NCBI RefSeq assembly: GCF_000755245.1
Contig: NZ_BBMP01000021.1
Location: 1-64,000, forward strand
Direction: 5' to 3'
Length of the DNA: 64,000 nt
DNA from: Halococcus sediminicola
GTDB taxonomy: Archaea > Halobacteriota > Halobacteria > Halobacteriales > Halococcaceae
Under the pieces are notes generated by a model. It made no database searches, was not told the origin of the DNA, and saw nothing but the letters and a program-made list of their open reading frames with translations. This document shows positions 47,711-60,979 of this stretch, piece by piece. Positions within the stretch are counted from its first letter, which is position 1. Every line of letters begins with the position of its first letter. A program made the position numbers and the translations under genes.

Positions 47711-48220
47711 ATGACTCTCGCCGCCGACACCAGGAGCGCAGTGCGCCGAAATCCGTTCGTGTTCGAGGCGCTCCGGACGGGCGTGCTCAACTACACCGCT
47801 GCCGCACGATATCTCGACGTCGGCGATCTCGATCCGGTGGCCGCTGCGCTGCGGCGCTACGCCGACGAACTGCCCGATTACGAGTCCGATTCGCGCGACG
47901 CCCGCGTGACGATGCAGAGCGATCTCGGTGCGGTAGAGGTGGCCGAAATAGAAGACGAAAACGAGGCGCTGCTCGCGGTCGGCGGCCGTGCGCTCGTACC
48001 CGATGCGGGATCGCTGACGGGCGTGCTCGCCACTGGCGCGGTCGATGCCCGAGCGCTCGCGCACGTCCTCGATCGGCTGGCTATCGAGAGGACCGACGTG
48101 GCGGCTGCGGGCGTCGCTGGCGACACGCTCGTCGTCGCCGTGGGTCGGCGGGCGGGTCCCGACGCGGTACGAACCGTTGAGGACGCGCTCGACTCCGTGC
48201 CGACGACTCCGACGGATTGA
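47711..48220 (+). CDS. Haloarchaeal protein of unknown function (DUF7523-like)
   Basis: The 169-residue protein begins MTLAADTRSAVRRNPFVFEA, followed by a helix-turn-helix-like FEALRTGVLNYTAAARYLDV, and then an alternating alpha/beta region (VTMQSDLGAVEVAEIEDENE). I recall the family number as DUF7523, without certainty. The HTH-like stretch and the ACT-like second half suggest a ligand-responsive regulator, but this is inference. A TATA-like gttcttttcg near 47683 predicts leaderless initiation at the ATG at 47711. cysS follows 25 bases after its stop and is likely cotranscribed. Confidence 0.75.
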   Translation: MTLAADTRSAVRRNPFVFEALRTGVLNYTAAARYLDVGDLDPVAAALRRYADELPDYESDSRDARVTMQSDLGAVEVAEIEDENEALLAVGGRALVPDAGSLTGVLATGAVDARALAHVLDRLAIERTDVAAAGVAGDTLVVAVGRRAGPDAVRTVEDALDSVPTTPTD

Positions 48221-48245
48221 AGCGCTGGCCCGCGTAGATGGGACG

Positions 48246-49733
48246 ATGACGCTGCGCGTGGAGAACACCCTCACCGGCGAGCGCGAACCGTTCGAGCCAC
48301 AGGACCCCGATTCCGTACTCCTCTATTACTGTGGCCTGACGGTCTCGGACCGCGCTCACCTCGGCCACGCGCGCACCTGGGTCCACGTCGACGTGATGCA
48401 CCGCTGGCTCGAACATTTGGGGTACGACGTGCGCCACGTCGAGAATTTCACTGATATAAACGAGAAGATCGTCGCCCGGGTTGGAGAGAACGACCTCGGC
48501 GACTCCGAGAGCGCGGTCGCGCGCGGGTTCATCGAGAAGACGCTCGACGACATGCGTGCGCTCAATCTGAAGCGCGCGACGGTCTACCCGCGCGTCTCCG
48601 AGCACGTCCCCGAGATCGTCGCCCTCGTCGAGCGACTCGTGGAGGGTGGCCACGCCTACGAGTCGAACGGCTCCGTGTATTTCGACGTGGGAAGTTTCGA
48701 ATCGTATGGCGAACTCTCGAACCAGCGTCTCGACGAGATCGAAGCGCAGGGCGACCCCGACGAGCGAAGCGAGAAGCGCCATCCGGCCGATTTCGCGCTC
48801 TGGAAGGCCGGCGGCGTCTCACCCGAAGCCGTCGCCGAGCATCGCCACGACGAGAGTGTCGAGCCATCGTCCGGTCAGACCTGGGAGTCGCCGTGGGGCG
48901 AGGGCCGGCCGGGTTGGCACATCGAGTGCTCGGCGATGAGCATGGCCCATCTCGACGAGACGATCGACATCCACGTCGGTGGGCGCGACCTCGTTTTTCC
49001 CCACCACGAGAACGAGCGCGCCCAGAGCGAGGCCGCGACGGGCGAGGAGTTCAGCAAATACTGGCTCCACGCCGACCTCTTCGCGATGGACGACGAGAAG
49101 ATGAGTTCGAGCCTCGGCAACTTCATCACCGTCGACGAGGCGCTCGCCGACTACGGCCTGAACGCGATCCGCACATTCCTCCTCTCTGGCACCTACAACA
49201 GCACCCAGACCTACAGCGAATCGGCCATCGAGGAGGCCGTCGAACGCGCCGAACGGCTCGAACGCACTCACGAGCGGGCGGTCGCGGCGCTCGACGGGCC
49301 CGACAGCCGAACGAAAGCCACTGACGAGCGACTGCGCGAGGCCGTCGACGACACGCGCGAGGCGTTCACGACCGCGATGAACGACGACTTCAACACGAGG
49401 GGCGCGCTCGCGGCGCTGCTCGAACTCTCGACGGTCGTCAATTCGCGGCTCGACGCCGAGGAAAGACACGACTATCAGGGACTGAAGCGGGCGGTCGAGA
49501 CGTTCGAGGAGCTCGGCGAGGGCGTACTCGGCCTGAGTTTCGGGGACGACACAACGGGCGAGGCCGGCGTGGCCGACGAACTGGTCGAACTCCTGCTCGA
49601 CGTGCGCGAGTCGGCCCGTGAGGCGGGCGACTACGACCGTGCCGACGAGTTACGGGCCGAGTTGGAGGGACTCGGCGTCGAGATCCAGGACACCGACGAC
49701 GGCCCGACCTACCGGCTGGAGGCTGGCCGATGA
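48246..49733 (+). CDS. cysS: Cysteinyl-tRNA synthetase
   Basis: It charges tRNA(Cys) with cysteine. The 495-residue class I synthetase has zinc-site Cys29 (LLYYCGLTVSDRAHLGHART, containing the HIGH motif as LGHA near 39-42) and ENFTDINEKIVAR. Zinc-site Cys and His appear in GRPGWHIECSAMSM and the HVGGRDLVFPHHENE segment, KMSSSLGNF near 284 provides the second catalytic motif, and a C-terminal DALR-like helical domain closes the chain. The haloarchaeal length is usual. It overlaps the next gene by four bases. Confidence 0.96.
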   Translation: MTLRVENTLTGEREPFEPQDPDSVLLYYCGLTVSDRAHLGHARTWVHVDVMHRWLEHLGYDVRHVENFTDINEKIVARVGENDLGDSESAVARGFIEKTLDDMRALNLKRATVYPRVSEHVPEIVALVERLVEGGHAYESNGSVYFDVGSFESYGELSNQRLDEIEAQGDPDERSEKRHPADFALWKAGGVSPEAVAEHRHDESVEPSSGQTWESPWGEGRPGWHIECSAMSMAHLDETIDIHVGGRDLVFPHHENERAQSEAATGEEFSKYWLHADLFAMDDEKMSSSLGNFITVDEALADYGLNAIRTFLLSGTYNSTQTYSESAIEEAVERAERLERTHERAVAALDGPDSRTKATDERLREAVDDTREAFTTAMNDDFNTRGALAALLELSTVVNSRLDAEERHDYQGLKRAVETFEELGEGVLGLSFGDDTTGEAGVADELVELLLDVRESAREAGDYDRADELRAELEGLGVEIQDTDDGPTYRLEAGR

Positions 49734-50134
49734 AATCCGGCGAGCATTTCCTGCTCAGCATCCCCGTCGTCGGATGGGTGCTCGCGCGCTCCGACGAGCG
49801 CTCGCCCCGCCGGCTGGCGGTGCTCGCAGCGTATGGAGTGGGACTTGGCGTGCTCATCGACCTCGATCACTTCGTGCTCGCACGACTGCGCGTCGGCGAC
49901 TGGCACCATCTTGTCGACTGTCTCCGGAACCCAAAGCGCGTGTTCTTCGACCAGAAGAACCTCTTTGCGGGCACGGGCGGGATGGCCAGTCTGCGGATTC
50001 TAAGCCACGTCCTCCTCGGCGGCGTGCTGGTCGCACTCGCCCGACGAGTGAGCCGTCCGCTCGGAGCGCTCACCGGATCCGTCCTCTACACGCACGTGCT
50101 CGCGGACCTGCTGCGCGACAACGACGTCGTCTGA
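49730..50134 (+). CDS. Small integral membrane protein
   Basis: The 134-residue protein has about three hydrophobic helices near residues 6-18, 28-52 (GVGLGVLIDLDHFVLARL) and 82-105. Conserved-looking polar motifs IDLDHFVLAR and the LSHVLLGGVLVA segment place His and Asp at the membrane edge, as in the YdjM/DUF457 group of membrane-bound metal-dependent hydrolases. That family is larger, so this is a tentative link. Its ATG overlaps the cysS stop (49730-49733). It abuts gyrA tail to tail. Confidence 0.7.
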   Translation: MKSGEHFLLSIPVVGWVLARSDERSPRRLAVLAAYGVGLGVLIDLDHFVLARLRVGDWHHLVDCLRNPKRVFFDQKNLFAGTGGMASLRILSHVLLGGVLVALARRVSRPLGALTGSVLYTHVLADLLRDNDVV

Positions 50135-52570
50135 TCAGTCGCCGAGCACGTCGATACAGGCCACGCGGTCGTCGTCGAGACGCATTATCGTCACGCCCAT
50201 CGTGTTTCGGCCCACCGTCGAGATGTCACCGACGCGCGTGCGGATTATCTGGCCGCCCTCGCTCATCACCACGAGATCGTCGTCGGCAGTCGCGCTCTCG
50301 ATGGCCGTCACGCGACCGTTTCGCTCGCCCGTCTTGATGTCTTTGAGACCTTTGCCGTAGCGTGACTGGGTTCGGTACTCGCTCATGGGCGTGCGCTTGC
50401 CGTAGCCGTTCTCGGTCACGGTGAGCAGGTCCGCACCATCGCGGGCGGCGACGACCCCCGCGACCGCGTCCTCGCTTTCGAGTTTGATGGCGTTCACACC
50501 ACGAGCACTCCGGCCCATCTCCCGGGCTTCCTCCTTCGGGAAGCGAATCGCCATCCCCTGCTCGGTGCCGATGAGCAGGTCGCCGCCGTCGTCGGTGACC
50601 GTGACGTCGACGAGTTCGTCTCCCTCTTCGAGTCGGGTGGCGATCAGCCCACCGGAATGGATGTTGGCGAACGCACTCGCACAGGTACGTTTGACGTAGC
50701 CCTCGCGCGTGACCATCGTGAGACACTCCTCCTCGCAGAGGTCGTCGGTCGCCACGACTGCCGTAATGTTCTCGCCGTCGTCGAGGTTCACGAGATTCAC
50801 CGCCGACTTCCCGCGGGCGGTCCGGCCCATCTCGGGCACCTCGTAGACCTTCAGGCGGTGGACGTAGCCCCGGTTGGTGAACGAGAGGAGATAGTCGTGG
50901 GTGTTCGCCCGGAAGACCGCCGAAACGCGGTCGCCATCCTTGAGTTTCGTCCCGATGATGCCCTTCCCGCCGCGGCCCTGCGGGTCGAAGTTCGCCGCGG
51001 GCATCCGCTTGATGTAGTCGTTTTCGGTCATCACGACGATCACCTCCTCGTCGGGGATGAGGTCCTCGCGCGTGACGGTGCCGTAGTCCTCGACGATGTT
51101 CGTGCGGCGGTCGTCTGCGTACTCGTCCTTGATCTCCTGGAGTTCCTCCTCGATGACCCGATTCAGTTCGGATTCGCTACCGAGGATGGTTTCGAGGCGC
51201 TCGATTTCGTCCTCGACGTTCCGATACTCGGCTTCGATCTCCTCGGCTTCGAGTGCCGTCAAACTCCCGAGTTGCATCCGCACGATGTGGTCGGCCTGCC
51301 GTTCGGAGAAGTCGTAGACTTCCCTGAGATCGCTCTTGGCCGCGTCACGGTCGTCGGCCTCGCGGATCAGTTCGACGACGTCCTCGGCGTTTTCGAGCGC
51401 CGTCAGCCGCCCGGAGAGGATATGGGCGCGCTCCTCGGCCTCGTCGAGGTCGTGCTGGGAGCGCCGACGGACGACCTCGCGGCGGTGGTCGAGGTAGTGC
51501 GAGAGCAGTTCTTTGAGGTCGAGCACCTGCGGTTCGCCGTCGACCAGCGCGAGGTTGATCACTCCGAAGGTCTTTTCGAGGCAGTGTTCGAGCAGCTGGT
51601 TCTCGACCACGTCGACGAGCGCGCCCTGCTTGAGTTCGATGACGATACGGATGCCGTCCCGATCGGACTCGTCGCGGAGGTCGCTCACGCCGTCGAGCGT
51701 GCCGTCGTTGACGAGGTCGGCGATGTGCTCGACGAGTTTGGCCTTGTTCTGCTGGTAGGGCAGTTCGCTGACGACGATGCGCTCGCGATTGCCCATCTCC
51801 TCGATCTCGTAGCTCGCGCGCATCCGAACCCGACCGCGACCGGTGGTATAGGCAGAATGAATGGCCTCGCGCCCGACGATTTCGGCTCCGGTCGGGAAAT
51901 CCGGTCCCTTCACGTGTTCCATCAGGTCCCCCACTGCGCACTCGGGGTTCTCGATGAGGTGGATCGTGGCGTCGATGACCTCGCCCAGATTGTGCGGGGG
52001 CACGTTCGTACTCATCCCGACCGCGATGCCAGACGAACCGTTGACGAGCAGGTTCGGGAAGGCCGACGGGAGGACGTCGGGTTCGGTGAGGCGGTCGTCG
52101 TAGTTCGACGTGAAATCGACGGTGTCCTTCTCGATGTCCGAGAGCAGTTCCTCGGCGATGGGACTCATCCGGGCCTCGGTGTAACGCATCGCGGCGGGTG
52201 GGTCGCCGTCCACGGAGCCGAAATTGCCCTGTCCATCCACGAGCGGCGCGCGCATCGAGAAGTCCTGTGCCAGTCTGGCGAGCGCGTCGTAGATGGCCGA
52301 GTCGCCGTGGGGGTGGTAGTCGCCCATCGTGTCGCCAACCACCGAGGAGGATTTCCGGTGGCCCGCCCTGCTGGTGACGCCCTCCTCGTGCATGGCGTAG
52401 AGGATGCGCCGGTGGACGGGCTTGAGGCCGTCGCGGACGTCGGGCAGCGCGCGCCCGGCGATGACGCTCATCGCGTAGTCGATATACGACTGTTCCATCT
52501 CGTCTTCGATGCGGACCGAATCGACGTTCGCGGCCGCGTTCGGTCCGGGTTGAGGGGTGTCTGAACTCAT
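50135..52570 (-). CDS. gyrA: DNA gyrase subunit A
   Basis: GyrA cuts and rejoins DNA for the ATP-driven negative supercoiling reaction. The 811-residue protein has the active-site Tyr130 in [13 protein letters not shown]. The quinolone-determining region lies near residues 83-95 ([13 protein letters not shown], with Ser91 and Asp95 where E. coli has Ser83 and Asp87). The tower and coiled coil follow, then a six-bladed beta-pinwheel C-terminal domain. The GyrA-box lies in [14 protein letters not shown]. The start is an ATG 215 bases downstream of gyrB, with structured repeat B4 filling the gap. Confidence 0.97.
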   Translation of the reverse strand: MSSDTPQPGPNAAANVDSVRIEDEMEQSYIDYAMSVIAGRALPDVRDGLKPVHRRILYAMHEEGVTSRAGHRKSSSVVGDTMGDYHPHGDSAIYDALARLAQDFSMRAPLVDGQGNFGSVDGDPPAAMRYTEARMSPIAEELLSDIEKDTVDFTSNYDDRLTEPDVLPSAFPNLLVNGSSGIAVGMSTNVPPHNLGEVIDATIHLIENPECAVGDLMEHVKGPDFPTGAEIVGREAIHSAYTTGRGRVRMRASYEIEEMGNRERIVVSELPYQQNKAKLVEHIADLVNDGTLDGVSDLRDESDRDGIRIVIELKQGALVDVVENQLLEHCLEKTFGVINLALVDGEPQVLDLKELLSHYLDHRREVVRRRSQHDLDEAEERAHILSGRLTALENAEDVVELIREADDRDAAKSDLREVYDFSERQADHIVRMQLGSLTALEAEEIEAEYRNVEDEIERLETILGSESELNRVIEEELQEIKDEYADDRRTNIVEDYGTVTREDLIPDEEVIVVMTENDYIKRMPAANFDPQGRGGKGIIGTKLKDGDRVSAVFRANTHDYLLSFTNRGYVHRLKVYEVPEMGRTARGKSAVNLVNLDDGENITAVVATDDLCEEECLTMVTREGYVKRTCASAFANIHSGGLIATRLEEGDELVDVTVTDDGGDLLIGTEQGMAIRFPKEEAREMGRSARGVNAIKLESEDAVAGVVAARDGADLLTVTENGYGKRTPMSEYRTQSRYGKGLKDIKTGERNGRVTAIESATADDDLVVMSEGGQIIRTRVGDISTVGRNTMGVTIMRLDDDRVACIDVLGD

Positions 52571-52603
52571 GTATCAGTTGTAGTGGCTATCGAAACGGGG
52601 TTA

Positions 52604-54723
<2,120 letters not shown>

Positions 54724-54877
54724 CTATCGCTAGCGGTCCTGTCGGCATAAGTCTCCCGCACGCGCGCGTCAGACGGTGGCGAACTCGGCCGATTTCGCGG
54801 CAATCGCGGCCCGAATCCCGGGTCTTCGTTCCCCGCCACCGCGATATCGACTCCACTTCCACCCTACTACCGTATTC

Positions 54878-54886
54878 GTTTTAACC
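54878..54886 (+). promoter_or_regulatory. TATA box of top6B
   Basis: The element gttttaacc is centred about 26 bases before the ATG at 54908, giving a leaderless top6B-top6A transcript. The 193-base gap to gyrB also carries the opposite promoter. Confidence 0.6.
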
Positions 54887-54907
54887 GTCGCTTGAATATC
54901 CCGGGTA

Positions 54908-57277
54908 ATGCCATCCCTCCAATCGACGCTCGACGACGAGGGGGTCGCCGACGAGCTGGCGGCGGGCCAGCGGGCGATCTCCATCGCCGAGTTCTTCGAG
55001 AAGAACAAGCACATGCTCGGGTTCGACAGCGGGGCCCGGGGACTCGTTACTGCGGTGAAAGAGGCCGTCGACAACGCACTCGACGCGACCGAGGAAGCGG
55101 GCCATCTCCCCGACATCTACATCGAAATCGAGGAGGTGGGCGACTATTATCGGCTCGTCGTCGAGGACAACGGTCCCGGCATCACGAGCGAGGAACTCCC
55201 GAAGGTCTTCGGCAAACTCCTCTATGGCTCCCGATTCCACAAGCGCGAACAGGCCCGCGGCCAGCAGGGTATCGGCATCTCGGCGGCGGTGCTCTACTCA
55301 CAGCTTACCAGTGGGAAGCCGGCCAAAATCACGAGCCGCACGCAGGGCGGTGAGGCGAAATACTTCGAGCTCATCATCGACACCGATTCGAACGAACCCG
55401 AGGTCTCCGTCGACGAGACGACCACGTGGGACCGTCCGCACGGTACCCGCATCGAGTTGGAGATGGAGGCGAACATGCGCGCACGCAGTCAACTCAGGGA
55501 CTACGTGAAACACACGGCCGTGGTGAACCCCCACGCCCGCATCGAACTCCGCGAGCCGAACGGCGAGTTCAAGGCCGAGCGCGCGACCGACCAGCTCCCC
55601 GCCGAGACCGAGGAGATCAGACCCCACCCTCACGGCGTCGAACTCGGGACCTTACTGAAGATGCTCGACGGGACCGATTCGTACAGCATCTCGGGATTCC
55701 TCCAAGGGGAGTTCACCCGCGTCGGCAAGACGACGGCGGCCAACGTCGGCGAGGCGTTCACCGACCGCCACTACGGCCGCGAGATGGCGTGGCGAACGCC
55801 GACCGACACGAACGCGCTCGAAGAGGCCGTCGCGGAGGCGGTGGTGAACAAAGGGAAGGAGCCGACCGACGAGTTCGCACGCCGGGTCGCCGACGCCATC
55901 GTCGAGCACGACCGGCTGGCCCACCACGAACTCGCCACACTCGTCGAGCGCGCCGCCGGGGCGACGACCGACGAGATGGGAACGACGTTCGGCGACACCG
56001 TACAGGAGAAAGCCGTCGCGGCGGCGTGGGAAATCGTCCGAGAGGACCGAACGGCCGACCTCTACGGACTGGCCGACGAGGCGACGAGCACGCGCAAGGA
56101 CAGCGGAGTCATCGAGTCGTTCGCCGAGCGGCTGGCGGCGAAGTTCGAGGGCGGGCGCGATCGGCTACGTCGGGAGACGCTCGAAGAATACGTGAAACGG
56201 GCCGCCGAGATGACCGTCGAGCGCGAGGAGGTCTCCTTCGGCGAGACCGCCCGCGAGAACGTCACGGAAGCCCTGTGGGACACCGCCCGCCCGGTTCCCG
56301 ACGACCCGCCGAACGTCACCGCCGTCGCCGCTGACCGCGACACCGCGAGCGCGCTGTTGGATGCGATGCGCGAGACCGACATCATCGCGCCACCGACCGA
56401 TTGTCTCTCGCCGATCACCGCGGATCTCGTGCGCTCGGGGCTCGAAAAGGAGTTCGACGCCGATTTCTACGCCTCCGCCACGCGGGACGCCGGCGTCCAC
56501 GGCGGCGACCCGTTCATCGTCGAGGCCGGCATCGCCTACGGCGGCGACCTGCCCGCGGAGGGCGGCGTCGAACTGCTCCGCTTTGCCAACCGCGTTCCGC
56601 TCGTCTATCAGCGCGGGGCGTGTGCCACGACGGACGTCCTGAAGGGCATCGGCTGGCGGAACTATGGACTCGACCAACCCGGCGGATCGGGCATGCCGAA
56701 CGGGCCGGCAGTGATCATGATCCACGTCGCCTCAACCAACGTCCCCTTCACGAGCGAGTCGAAGGACGCCATCGCCAACGTGCCCGCGATCGAAGACGAG
56801 ATCGAACTCGCGGTGCGGGAAGCGGCCCGCGAACTGAAGAGCTACCTGAAAAAGCGCCGCTCGATGCAACAGCGCCAGGAAAAACAGGACGTACTGGGCA
56901 CGATCCTCCCCGAGATGGCCGACAAACTCGCCGACGTGACCGAGCGCGAGGAGTTGCAGATCGACGACTCGCTCGCGCGCATCATGAACAACGTCCTCGT
57001 CGAGCGCCACGTCGACGATCACCGTGTGAAACTCGTCGTCGAAAACCACTCGGGAACCAACGAATCGCCCGAACTGACCGAGATCGTCTCGGCCGAACCC
57101 ACGAGCGTCTCCGACGGCGCGCGCATCGTCGAGATGGACGGCGAGTGGTTCATCAAGTGGTCGCCGGAAGTCGGAAGCGATAGCGAGACGGTCCTAGAGT
57201 ACGAACTCGCCGACGAGAGCGAGTTCGACCTCGACGTGGCGGGCATCGCAAGCGAGAAACTCACCGTGAACGCCTGA
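54908..57277 (+). CDS. top6B: DNA topoisomerase VI subunit B
   Basis: Topo VI (type IIB) relaxes and decatenates DNA; B is the ATPase subunit. The 789-residue protein has the GHKL signatures [40 protein letters not shown] and [20 protein letters not shown]. An H2tH domain and a transducer domain follow, with [20 protein letters not shown] near the end. It is longer than the roughly 530-residue Saccharolobus (formerly Sulfolobus) subunit because of insertions and a C-terminal extension after residue 650 or so. The start is the ATG at 54908. top6A starts 7 bases after its stop. Confidence 0.96.
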   Translation: MPSLQSTLDDEGVADELAAGQRAISIAEFFEKNKHMLGFDSGARGLVTAVKEAVDNALDATEEAGHLPDIYIEIEEVGDYYRLVVEDNGPGITSEELPKVFGKLLYGSRFHKREQARGQQGIGISAAVLYSQLTSGKPAKITSRTQGGEAKYFELIIDTDSNEPEVSVDETTTWDRPHGTRIELEMEANMRARSQLRDYVKHTAVVNPHARIELREPNGEFKAERATDQLPAETEEIRPHPHGVELGTLLKMLDGTDSYSISGFLQGEFTRVGKTTAANVGEAFTDRHYGREMAWRTPTDTNALEEAVAEAVVNKGKEPTDEFARRVADAIVEHDRLAHHELATLVERAAGATTDEMGTTFGDTVQEKAVAAAWEIVREDRTADLYGLADEATSTRKDSGVIESFAERLAAKFEGGRDRLRRETLEEYVKRAAEMTVEREEVSFGETARENVTEALWDTARPVPDDPPNVTAVAADRDTASALLDAMRETDIIAPPTDCLSPITADLVRSGLEKEFDADFYASATRDAGVHGGDPFIVEAGIAYGGDLPAEGGVELLRFANRVPLVYQRGACATTDVLKGIGWRNYGLDQPGGSGMPNGPAVIMIHVASTNVPFTSESKDAIANVPAIEDEIELAVREAARELKSYLKKRRSMQQRQEKQDVLGTILPEMADKLADVTEREELQIDDSLARIMNNVLVERHVDDHRVKLVVENHSGTNESPELTEIVSAEPTSVSDGARIVEMDGEWFIKWSPEVGSDSETVLEYELADESEFDLDVAGIASEKLTVNA

Positions 57278-57284
57278 TACTACC

Positions 57285-58385
57285 ATGAGCACCGACACAC
57301 CCGACATCGACGCCTCGGCGCGCGAGCGACTCATCGACCTCGCGGCCGACTTCTACGACCAGTTCGCGGGCGGCGAGATCCCCGCGATGGAACTGCCAAC
57401 ACGAACGAAATCGAACATCGAATACGACGAGAACAGTGACGTGTGGGTCTACGGCGACCGCACGAGCACGCGCAGCGCGAACTCCGTCCGCGGGGCGCGC
57501 AAGCTCCTGAAGGCCATCTACACCATCGACTTCCTCGCCGACCAGCTCGATGCCGACCGCTCGTCGACCCTGCGTGAGTTGTATTATCTCTCCGAGAGCT
57601 GGGACAACGAGGAGGCCCAGTTTTCCGACCAGGACGAATCGAACCAGCTCATCGAGGATCTCGAAATCGTCTCGGAGGTGACCCGCGAGGACCTCCACAT
57701 GCGCCCGGAGGAGTCGGGCGCGACGCTGATGGGGCCGCTCCACCTCCGCGAGCAGACCAGACGTGGCGAGCGCGAGATCCACTGTCAAAAAGACGTCGGC
57801 GAGGGTGGGTATCAGATCCCGAACAACCCCGACACCATCGAGTTCCTCGACCACGACGCCGAGTTCATCCTCTGCGTCGAGACCGGTGGCATGCGCGATC
57901 GGCTCGTCGAGAACGGCTTCGACGACGACTACGGCACCATCGTCGTCCACCTCAAGGGCCAGCCCGCCCGTGCGACCCGGCGGATCACCAAACGCCTCCA
58001 CGACGAGCTTGATCTCCCAGTAGTGGTCTTCACTGACGGCGACCCGTGGTCGTATCGGATCTACGGTTCGGTGGCGTATGGCTCCATCAAATCGGCGCAC
58101 CTCTCGGATTACCTCGCCACGCCCGAGGCGCAGTTCATCGGGATTCAACCCACGGACATCGTCGAGTACGACCTGCCGACCGACCCGCTCGCGGATTCGG
58201 ACATCAACGCCCTCGAAAGCGAACTCACCGACCCGCGCTTCCAGACGGAGTACTGGCGCGAGCAGATCGAACTCCAGCTCGACATCGGGAAGAAGGCCGA
58301 ACAGCAGGCGCTCGCCTCGCGCGGGCTGGACTTCGTGACCGACACCTACCTGCCCGAGCGGCTGACCGAGATGGGCGTGCTGTAG
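57285..58385 (+). CDS. top6A: DNA topoisomerase VI subunit A
   Basis: The A subunit makes the double-strand cut and is the archaeal relative of Spo11. The 366-residue protein has the winged-helix CAP domain with a catalytic Tyr near 100-101 ([16 protein letters not shown]). The Toprim domain has Glu in [12 protein letters not shown] and the acidic pair of [16 protein letters not shown]. Length is usual. It is cotranscribed with top6B. The lineage-standard proximity of gyrase and Topo VI genes in haloarchaea holds here, with the two operons divergent. Confidence 0.96.
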   Translation: MSTDTPDIDASARERLIDLAADFYDQFAGGEIPAMELPTRTKSNIEYDENSDVWVYGDRTSTRSANSVRGARKLLKAIYTIDFLADQLDADRSSTLRELYYLSESWDNEEAQFSDQDESNQLIEDLEIVSEVTREDLHMRPEESGATLMGPLHLREQTRRGEREIHCQKDVGEGGYQIPNNPDTIEFLDHDAEFILCVETGGMRDRLVENGFDDDYGTIVVHLKGQPARATRRITKRLHDELDLPVVVFTDGDPWSYRIYGSVAYGSIKSAHLSDYLATPEAQFIGIQPTDIVEYDLPTDPLADSDINALESELTDPRFQTEYWREQIELQLDIGKKAEQQALASRGLDFVTDTYLPERLTEMGVL

Positions 58386-58523
58386 CCGAAAGCGGTATCG
58401 TCGGTTCGTCAGTCGCCGCTTCGACCGCGATCTGTACCGTATTTTGTTTACGCGCCACGGAGATACGGCCACTCGCTGCCGTCAGCCGCGAAGTTAAAGG
58501 CGCTCGCTCGCACACGGCGAGGC

Positions 58524-60047
58524 ATGTCAGGCTCGGATCTCGCGGCGCGGGTCGAGGACGTGCTCACCGTCGACGCCGGGGACTTTCACGCCCGCGCCGA
58601 GGAGGAAGCCGAGGTGATAAAGCGCGAACTCGACGCCGGCACCTTCGACAACCCACAGGCCATCATCGGCCTCGAATACGAGTTCTACGGGGTGGACCGC
58701 GAATCGAGCGCGCTGGCACGGGTACCGCGCCGCCTGCTCGAGTTCATCGGCTTCGAGAAGGAACTCGGCCTGCACAACGCCGAGATGTGCACGAGTCCAC
58801 AGCCGCTCAATTCCCATGGTCTCGCCGCTCAGGAGGCCGAAGTGAGCGCTCGTCTCCGTACTGCCCTCGACTGCGTGGCATCCTCGGACCTCCGGCTGGT
58901 CAGCGACGGCATGTGGACCATTCCCCCGGAGGGCGAGCCGGCCCGCGAGTACCTCACCGGCTCGATCACCGACCGCGAGGTGCGCATCGCTTCGAACATG
59001 AGCGACTCGGTCAGGTATCACGCGATGGCCAACACCGCCGGCGCGGATGCGGTCGGCATGAACGTCGGCGCGCCGCACGTCTCGCTGTCGGCGGACACGG
59101 TGATGCCCGAGAGCCTCATCACCTCGATCCAGCCCCACTATCAGGTGGCCCACGCCGCGGATCTGCCCGAGTACTTCACCTACGCGCTCCGGATTGCGGG
59201 ACCGCTGCTCGCGCTGGGGGTCAACTCGCCCTTTTTCCCGCCGGACCTCTACGACGATGCCTCTCCCGAGGAAATCCTCGCCGATGGGTGGATGAGCCAC
59301 CGCATCCACGTCTTCGAGGCCATCCTGAATCCCGACGGTGGGATGGGCAAGGTCAGGTTCCCCCACGACCTCGATTCGACGGAACAGGCCGTCGACCGTA
59401 TCGCGGCCGACGACACCATCGTCCCGATGCCGATCGAGGAGACCAGTCGCTTCGACGACGCCTTCGCCACGTTCAGAGTGAAACACGGGACCTACTGGCG
59501 CTGGGTCAGACCGGTCTTCGAGGGGGCGAGCAAATCGGCGGCGAACGCCCGCATCGAGTTCCGTCCGATCGGAGGCCAGCCCACGGTGCGAGACACCATC
59601 GCCTTTCAGGCGGCGTTCGCCGGCCTGATGGAGAGTCTGACCCGCCGCGAGCACCCGGTGGCGAGCCTCGACTGGCAGGACGCCCACGAGAACTTCTACG
59701 CGGCGATGCACGACGGTCTCGCCGCCGACCTCGTCTGGGTCACGAACGACGGCCGCGAGACCCACTCCTACGACGAGATCTATTCGGATATCTTCGCCCA
59801 CGCGAAGGACGGTCTCGAATCGCGTGGCTTCTCCGAGAGCGAGGCCGCGAAGTACCTCTGGCCGCTGCGCCAGCGCGCCCGCCGGAAGGTGACGCCCGCG
59901 CGCTGGAAGCGCCACGAGGTGCGAGAACGCCTCGACGACGGCGCGGCGTTCGCCGAGGCCGTCTACGGCATGCAACGGGCCTACATCGACCGCCAGTCCG
60001 AAACCTTCATCGGTGACCACAGTTTCGCCGACTGGCTCGCCGATTGA
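58524..60047 (+). CDS. GCS2-family glutamate-cysteine ligase-like protein
   Basis: The 507-residue protein belongs to the GCS2 carboxylate-amine ligase family, whose members include gamma-glutamylcysteine synthetases. It has IIGLEYEFYGVDRESSALAR near residue 50, GLHNAEMCTSPQPLNSHGLA, ANTAGADAVGMNVGAPHVSL, and the late NARIEFRPIGGQPTVRDTIA. Many haloarchaea use gamma-glutamylcysteine as their thiol, so such a ligase is plausible. However, the true GshA of haloarchaea as I recall it is shorter, and this protein could act on another amine. The start ATG at 58524 follows a TATA-like agttaaagg centred near 58495. Confidence 0.8.
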   Translation: MSGSDLAARVEDVLTVDAGDFHARAEEEAEVIKRELDAGTFDNPQAIIGLEYEFYGVDRESSALARVPRRLLEFIGFEKELGLHNAEMCTSPQPLNSHGLAAQEAEVSARLRTALDCVASSDLRLVSDGMWTIPPEGEPAREYLTGSITDREVRIASNMSDSVRYHAMANTAGADAVGMNVGAPHVSLSADTVMPESLITSIQPHYQVAHAADLPEYFTYALRIAGPLLALGVNSPFFPPDLYDDASPEEILADGWMSHRIHVFEAILNPDGGMGKVRFPHDLDSTEQAVDRIAADDTIVPMPIEETSRFDDAFATFRVKHGTYWRWVRPVFEGASKSAANARIEFRPIGGQPTVRDTIAFQAAFAGLMESLTRREHPVASLDWQDAHENFYAAMHDGLAADLVWVTNDGRETHSYDEIYSDIFAHAKDGLESRGFSESEAAKYLWPLRQRARRKVTPARWKRHEVRERLDDGAAFAEAVYGMQRAYIDRQSETFIGDHSFADWLAD

Positions 60048-60082
60048 CTGCCGTACGAGCACGCGCGGGCCGGACGCGGCGG

Positions 60083-60505
60083 CTATCGGACGACCGTCAC
60101 CGGGACCGGCGAGCGCCGGACGACGGTCTCGGCGACGCTTCCGAGAACGACCCGCGAGACGCCGTCGCGGCCGTGGCTGCCCATGACGATGCTATCGATA
60201 TCGCTCTCCTCGGCGACGGCGACGATGGCGCGAGCGGGCCGGCCGACGGTCGTCTCGGTCTCGATTTCGTGGTCGCCGACGCGCTCGCGGGCGCGCTCGA
60301 AGAGGTCCTCGGCGCGGCGCTCGGCGGCCGCGTACCACTCCTCGCCGTAACCCACGTCGGCGACCTGCGCGCCGGTTCCGGCTCCCACGGGGTTGATGAC
60401 GTGCAACAGCGTGAGCACTGCCTCGGGGTGTTCGGCCGTAGCGTGGTCGAGCGCGTTCCAGGCCTGCTCGGAGCCGTCGACAGGGACGAGCAGCCGTTTC
60501 GCCAT
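60083..60505 (-). CDS. Universal stress protein (UspA family)
   Basis: The 140-residue protein is a single Usp domain: MAKRLLVPVDGSEQAWNALD at the start, LLHVINPVG, the VGRPARAIVAVAEESDIDSI region and the ATP-loop signature GSHGRDGVSRVVLGSVAETV, RRSPVPVTVV (split for length). The G-2X-G-9X-G(S/T) motif indicates ATP binding. Haloarchaea carry many Usp copies, and the function of any one is rarely known. A TATA-like cacttaacc near 60530-60538 on the minus strand predicts leaderless initiation at the ATG at 60505. Confidence 0.92.
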   Translation of the reverse strand: MAKRLLVPVDGSEQAWNALDHATAEHPEAVLTLLHVINPVGAGTGAQVADVGYGEEWYAAAERRAEDLFERARERVGDHEIETETTVGRPARAIVAVAEESDIDSIVMGSHGRDGVSRVVLGSVAETVVRRSPVPVTVVR

Positions 60506-60591
60506 GCGATGTGATACCACGAGAGAGTGGTTAAGTGCTCCGCCCATTCCGTGAACACCGAGGTTTTGGTCGCCGGACGGTTAGAGGGACC

Positions 60592-60933
60592 ATGCTCCTG
60601 ATTCGTGGGCACGCCGGCGGAACAGCACTCACCGGCACGCTCTACGAGCGCGGGGAAGAGGCCCCATCTTTCAGCGGCGCGCCCGACGAGGACGCACCGT
60701 ACGTCTGGGTCTGCGATGCTTTCTACGAGGTCGAATCGGGTGGCCAGCGCCAGCAGATCGACGATGCGACCGTGAACGTCGCCTTCGAGTCACCCGTCGC
60801 CCACGGCTTCGAGACGCGCGAGCAGGCCATCGAAGGCGCGAAAGAACACCTCCGCACGCAGTTCGCCCGTGTCGGCGTCGCCGAATCGGACGTCGAAATC
60901 GGGATGCAGAAGGCCGATTCGGCGGCCGAGTGA
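60592..60933 (+). CDS. Small haloarchaeal protein (DUF7113-like)
   Basis: The 113-residue soluble acidic protein begins MLLIRGHAGGTALTGTLYER and has PYVWVCDAFYEVESGGQRQQ and AFESPVAHGFETREQAIEGA. The alternating strand pattern suggests a compact beta or alpha/beta fold. I recall the family as DUF7113, without certainty; the function is unknown. It lies 47 bases before gpmI on the same strand, but a TATA-like element upstream of gpmI suggests that gene has its own start. Confidence 0.75.
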   Translation: MLLIRGHAGGTALTGTLYERGEEAPSFSGAPDEDAPYVWVCDAFYEVESGGQRQQIDDATVNVAFESPVAHGFETREQAIEGAKEHLRTQFARVGVAESDVEIGMQKADSAAE

Positions 60934-60979
60934 CCGGCGAGTGCGAAGGGTAGTTACGCACCGCTTTCGAAAACTGCCC

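Noticed and set aside
58527-60062. 511-codon minus-strand ORF opposite the GCS2 gene
   Set aside because: Long antisense frames are expected at this GC content, and the plus-strand gene shows clear family motifs.
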